Source of the DNA: an uncultured Collinsella sp.
Lineage (GTDB): Bacteria; Actinomycetota; Coriobacteriia; Coriobacteriales; Coriobacteriaceae
Direction of reading: 5' to 3'
Assembly (NCBI GenBank): GCA_934650095.1
Contig: CAKUFT010000007.1
Coordinates: 1 to 58,843, forward strand
DNA length: 58,843 nt
The notes beneath the pieces were generated by a model that was given only the letters and a program-made list of their open reading frames with translations, made no database searches and was not told the origin of the DNA. Of the stretch, positions 56,529 to 58,843 are shown in pieces. Numbering within the stretch: position 1 is the first letter of the stretch; each line of letters begins with the position of its first letter. Made by a program: the position numbers and the translations under genes.

Positions 56529-57704
56529 ATGGAGCGCGGTTTCAAATACCGAATCTACCCGAACGCGTGCCAGCGCGAGCAGATCGCGCGGACGCTCGGT
56601 TGCTGCCGGTTCGTGTACAACCGCGCCCTCGATATCAAGAAGTCCGCTTATGCGAAGACGGGCAAGACGGTCTCATGGGCGAAGCTCTCCCGAATGCTCC
56701 CGGCGTGGAAGCGCGACCCTGAGACCTCCTGGCTCGCGCAAGCGGACTCCATGGCGCTCCAGCAGTCCATACGCGACCTCGACCGCGCCTACAAGAACTT
56801 TTTCCGACGCGTGCGGGAGGGCGGTAAGCCGGGCTTCCCCAAGTTCAAGTCGCGCCGGGGTAGCCGGCAGTCCTACCGCACCAACGGCGGCAAGGTCGTC
56901 GACCGCAACCACGTGTCCCTGCCAAAGCTCGGGACCGTCCGTGCCAAGGTGTCCCGCCCGCTTTCCGGTCGGCTCCTCTCGGTCACGGTCTCTTGCGATA
57001 CCGCCGGCCGCTACTTCGCAAGTTTTCTCTGCACCGACGTCTCAGTTGCCCCCGCGCCCGAAACCGACGCCGAGGTCGGAATCGACCTCGGCGTCGAAAC
57101 GCTTGCGACACTCTCCGACGGCACGAAAATTGACAATCCGCGCCACTTCAAGAAATACGAGCGCAAGCTCGCGCGGGAGCAGCGCAGACTCTCCCGCAGG
57201 AAAGGTGCCCACAGGGGCGAGAAGCCAAGCGGCAGGTACCTGAAGCAGCGGAAGAGGGTCGCCAAGATCCACGCCAATATCGCCGATGCCAGGACCGATG
57301 CCCTCCACAAGGTCACCTCCATGCTCGCGGACGAGAACCAAGTCCTGTGCATGGAGGAACTGAGCGCGAAGGGCATGGTGCGAAACCACCATCTGGCGAA
57401 AGCCGTGTCGGATGCCTCGTTCGGCGAGTTCGCACGGATGCTGGAGTACAAGTGCTCCGAGCGCGGGCGCACCCTCGTCAAGGTCGGCCGGTTCTACCCG
57501 TCGAGCAAGAACTGCTCGGCCTGCGGGCACAGGCTCGAAGCGTTGCCGCTGTCGATACGGTCGTGGAACTGTCCCTCATGTGGGGCGTATCACGACCGCG
57601 ACGTCAACGCCGCAGTGAACATTCTCACGGAGGGGAAGCGCATCCTCTCCAACACGGAAGGTACCGCGGGGCACGCGGGAACCGGGGCGGCTGTAGCCGC
57701 CTAA
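56529..57704 (+). CDS. tnpB: TnpB, RNA-guided endonuclease of IS200/IS605 family
   Basis: A 391-residue TnpB. An N-terminal helix-rich part (FKYRIYPNACQREQIARTLGCCRFVYN) is followed by the RuvC core: D186 in GIDLGVE, E276/E277 in CMEELSA, and D356-R-D358 in HDRDVNAA. The zinc site has C329-C332 and C348-C351. All catalytic residues appear intact, and AGGAGG precedes the ATG, so the protein may be active. TnpB uses a right-end RNA to cut DNA at empty donor sites, keeping the element in place. Partial loss of tnpA means it can no longer be mobilised in cis. Confidence 0.93.
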   Translation: MERGFKYRIYPNACQREQIARTLGCCRFVYNRALDIKKSAYAKTGKTVSWAKLSRMLPAWKRDPETSWLAQADSMALQQSIRDLDRAYKNFFRRVREGGKPGFPKFKSRRGSRQSYRTNGGKVVDRNHVSLPKLGTVRAKVSRPLSGRLLSVTVSCDTAGRYFASFLCTDVSVAPAPETDAEVGIDLGVETLATLSDGTKIDNPRHFKKYERKLAREQRRLSRRKGAHRGEKPSGRYLKQRKRVAKIHANIADARTDALHKVTSMLADENQVLCMEELSAKGMVRNHHLAKAVSDASFGEFARMLEYKCSERGRTLVKVGRFYPSSKNCSACGHRLEALPLSIRSWNCPSCGAYHDRDVNAAVNILTEGKRILSNTEGTAGHAGTGAAVAA

Positions 57705-57808
57705 ACGCTCGGGGAGAGGACGTAAGACCCTAGGGGACCGCAACGGTCCCCTAGGGCAGACCTCGAAGAACCGAGAATCCCCTGGTTTCAACTACGGGGA
57801 GTGTCAAC
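57640..57808 (+). ncRNA. candidate omega RNA (TnpB guide RNA scaffold)
   Basis: In TnpB elements the guide scaffold overlaps the 3' end of tnpB and runs to the right end. Here this stretch holds a perfect 12-bp hairpin CCCTAGGGGACC / GGTCCCCTAGGG (57728-57756) followed by the right-end hairpin CCCCTGG...GGGG. The guide would be the bases after 57808 (AGCGGATATGCATGCAGG). 5' end not determinable. Confidence 0.5.
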
Positions 57809-58128
57809 AGCGGATATGCATGCAGGAGGGGCTTCCAATTTTCATGTCCCGCTCATATCGTCTGTCAGAAACCTGACGAATGACCTGTCCCCCTGTCATG
57901 CCCTTGTCACAAAATCTATTAACGGGACCGCCAAATTTCCTCCTGCATTTTCTGACGGTACTGCGGTTCCCGCATGATTTTAGGGACTTGCGCTGCGGGC
58001 GTATTTGCCTATTGATGTCAGCTGTGCCGTCAATCAACAGAAGTTGGTTTACATCTGTGGTTTTAGTACTAAGATATGCTTCTAATAAAATGCATTAGTG
58101 GCTTTAGTTTTGGGGGAAACGAGGCAAC
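57809..58128. other. 320-base intergenic stretch with weak palindromes
   Basis: Contains ATGACCTGTCCCCCTGTCAT (57880-57899), a short hairpin whose CCTGTCCC loop recalls the elements at 10882 and 14492. TGCAGGAGG and CCTCCTGCA occur in inverted orientation around it. No gene is visible. A GAGGCAAC site leads into the flavodoxin-like gene. Confidence 0.5.
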
Positions 58129-58686
58129 GTGACTATGACGTGCTCTTTGGTGGTTAACAGCAAGAGCGGTAATACCAGGATGGTTTCGGGCGCGATCAAG
58201 CGCGCTCTGCAGGCTGCGGGCGTTGAGTTTGTCCATGCCGCGGCGTTGAGCGACGATGCGGATGCCGAGCAGGTTGCGCTCGAGGCGCAGGGTGCCAGCG
58301 CAGCTGACACGGTGCTCGTCGGTTTTTGGTGCGACAAGGGCGCATGCACGCCTTCGGTCGCGGCGTTGCTCTCTGCCTTGCACGGCAGGCGCGTTTTCCT
58401 GTTTGGTACCTGCGGCTTTGGTGCTGACCAGAGCTATTACCAGCAGATTATCGACCGCGTGTCGTCCAATTTGGCCGATGACGCCGAGCTTGTGGGTTGG
58501 GCGATGTGCCAGGGCAAGATGGGCCCCGCGGTCAAGCAGCGCTACGAGGCCATGCTCGAGCAGGATCCCGACAATGCCCGCTTTAAGATGCTGCTCGACA
58601 ACTGGGTTGCCGCAAAGGATCACCCCACCAAGGAGGATCTGGACAACATGGCTGCAGCCGCCAAAAAGGCCGTGCTGGGGGAGTAG
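58129..58686 (+). CDS. flavodoxin-family protein
   Basis: A 185-residue flavodoxin-like protein. The start SLVVNSKSGNTRMVSGAIKRAL carries the FMN phosphate-binding loop (S-x-S-G-N-T), and the middle LFGTCGFGADQSYYQQI is the second loop around the flavin. It probably carries electrons between a reductase and an unknown partner. Some flavodoxin-like genes of gut bacteria work with bilirubin reductase (BilS type), but no bilR is visible here, so that assignment is not made. GTG 58129 follows GAGG; ATG 58135 is an alternative. Confidence 0.85.
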   Translation: MTMTCSLVVNSKSGNTRMVSGAIKRALQAAGVEFVHAAALSDDADAEQVALEAQGASAADTVLVGFWCDKGACTPSVAALLSALHGRRVFLFGTCGFGADQSYYQQIIDRVSSNLADDAELVGWAMCQGKMGPAVKQRYEAMLEQDPDNARFKMLLDNWVAAKDHPTKEDLDNMAAAAKKAVLGE

Positions 58687-58740
58687 CTCCCATCGCTGAC
58701 GGCGATCGGTCCATCTTTCTAAATGCAACGCCCTCCCGGA

Positions 58741-58843
58741 CGGCGGGCACGAAGTTCCCTGCTCTACAGTCCTGCGCAAGACGAAGGCCACATTAAGTGG
58801 CCTTCTTTGCGTACAAGACTTTAGTCTGCTGGCCGCGCAGCGG
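58741..58843. repeat. long hairpin element cut by the window edge (LH5)
   Basis: Bases 58758-58783 equal, in reverse complement, 3867-3892 of LH1 at all 26 positions. They are followed by GAAGGCCAC-ATTAA-GTGGCCTTC, which corresponds to the inner hairpin of LH1 with compensating changes in the stem. The left arm (GGGCACGAAGTTCCCT) would have its partner beyond 58843. Confidence 0.88.

Larger units (their letters stand above)
56290..57808 (+). mobile_element. IS200/IS605-type element with TnpB only
   Basis: Left-end sequence has CCCCTGGATTTATCTATGGGG (56302-56322 folded region) and the right end GAATCCCCTGGTTTCAACTA...CGGGGAGTGTCAAC (to 57808), matching in CCCCTGG-N-GGGGA layout; right ends ending in GGGGAGTGTCAAC are typical of this class. 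Inside are a ruined tnpA and an intact tnpB. As TnpA is gone the element cannot move on its own. Ends are estimated from these hairpins. TTAC at 56282-56285 is a possible target tetranucleotide. Confidence 0.75.

Noticed and set aside
58129..58686. Assigning the flavodoxin-like gene as bilS
   Set aside because: No bilirubin-reductase gene is in view and the flavodoxin motif alone does not separate the groups.

Overview
The window is 58.8 kb of GC-rich, gene-dense bacterial chromosome. Gene content (long Gly/Ala/Asp-rich proteins, MPDTG and LANTG surface anchors, an EF-G-like factor with altered G motifs, LarE, many heterodimeric ABC exporters, frequent GTG/TTG starts) points to a Gram-positive gut actinobacterium of the class Coriobacteriia, most likely Collinsella. 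This is inferred from gene style; no database was searched.

Layout. 0-9 kb: PLP aminotransferase, PHP phosphoesterase, RlmD/TrmA-type RNA methyltransferase, a three-gene polar amino-acid ABC importer, and an EF-G paralogue. 9-17 kb: EndA-like nuclease, larE, HAD phosphatase, LacI-family regulator and glmS, separated by intergenic stretches packed with palindromic repeats of several families. 17-22 kb: divergent FCD/GntR regulator and YeiH-type transporter, a degenerate sigma-54-activator-like protein, a small membrane protein, a nitroreductase and a small unknown protein. 22-31 kb: MarR plus heterodimeric ABC exporter, cysE, DedA, ilvE, lemA, TetR and tRNA-Ser(UGA). 31-33 kb: a natural fusion of a TadA-type tRNA adenosine deaminase with a glycerate kinase. 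33-45.4 kb: one 4,006-residue cell-wall adhesin whose apparent promoter carries a G9 tract between the -35 and -10 boxes. 45.5 kb: the SRP (4.5S) RNA. 46-51 kb: an anchored coiled-coil surface protein and a second heterodimeric ABC exporter. 51-58 kb: an accessory region with two unrelated-orientation AAA/DUF4143 ATPases, an unknown three-gene cassette containing a shortened phosphoesterase, a serine-recombinase remnant, perfect palindromes at gene borders and a TnpB-only IS200/IS605-type element; then a flavodoxin-like gene.

The most striking features are (1) the likely phase-variable promoter and mosaic structure of the giant adhesin, (2) the TadA-glycerate kinase fusion, (3) at least five families of intergenic palindromic elements, some with perfect 24-39 bp arms and one 26-nt core identical at opposite ends of the window, (4) a ten-copy TAGAGAGA/TCTCTCTA array, and (5) an ATPase gene enclosed between two near-identical perfect double palindromes.
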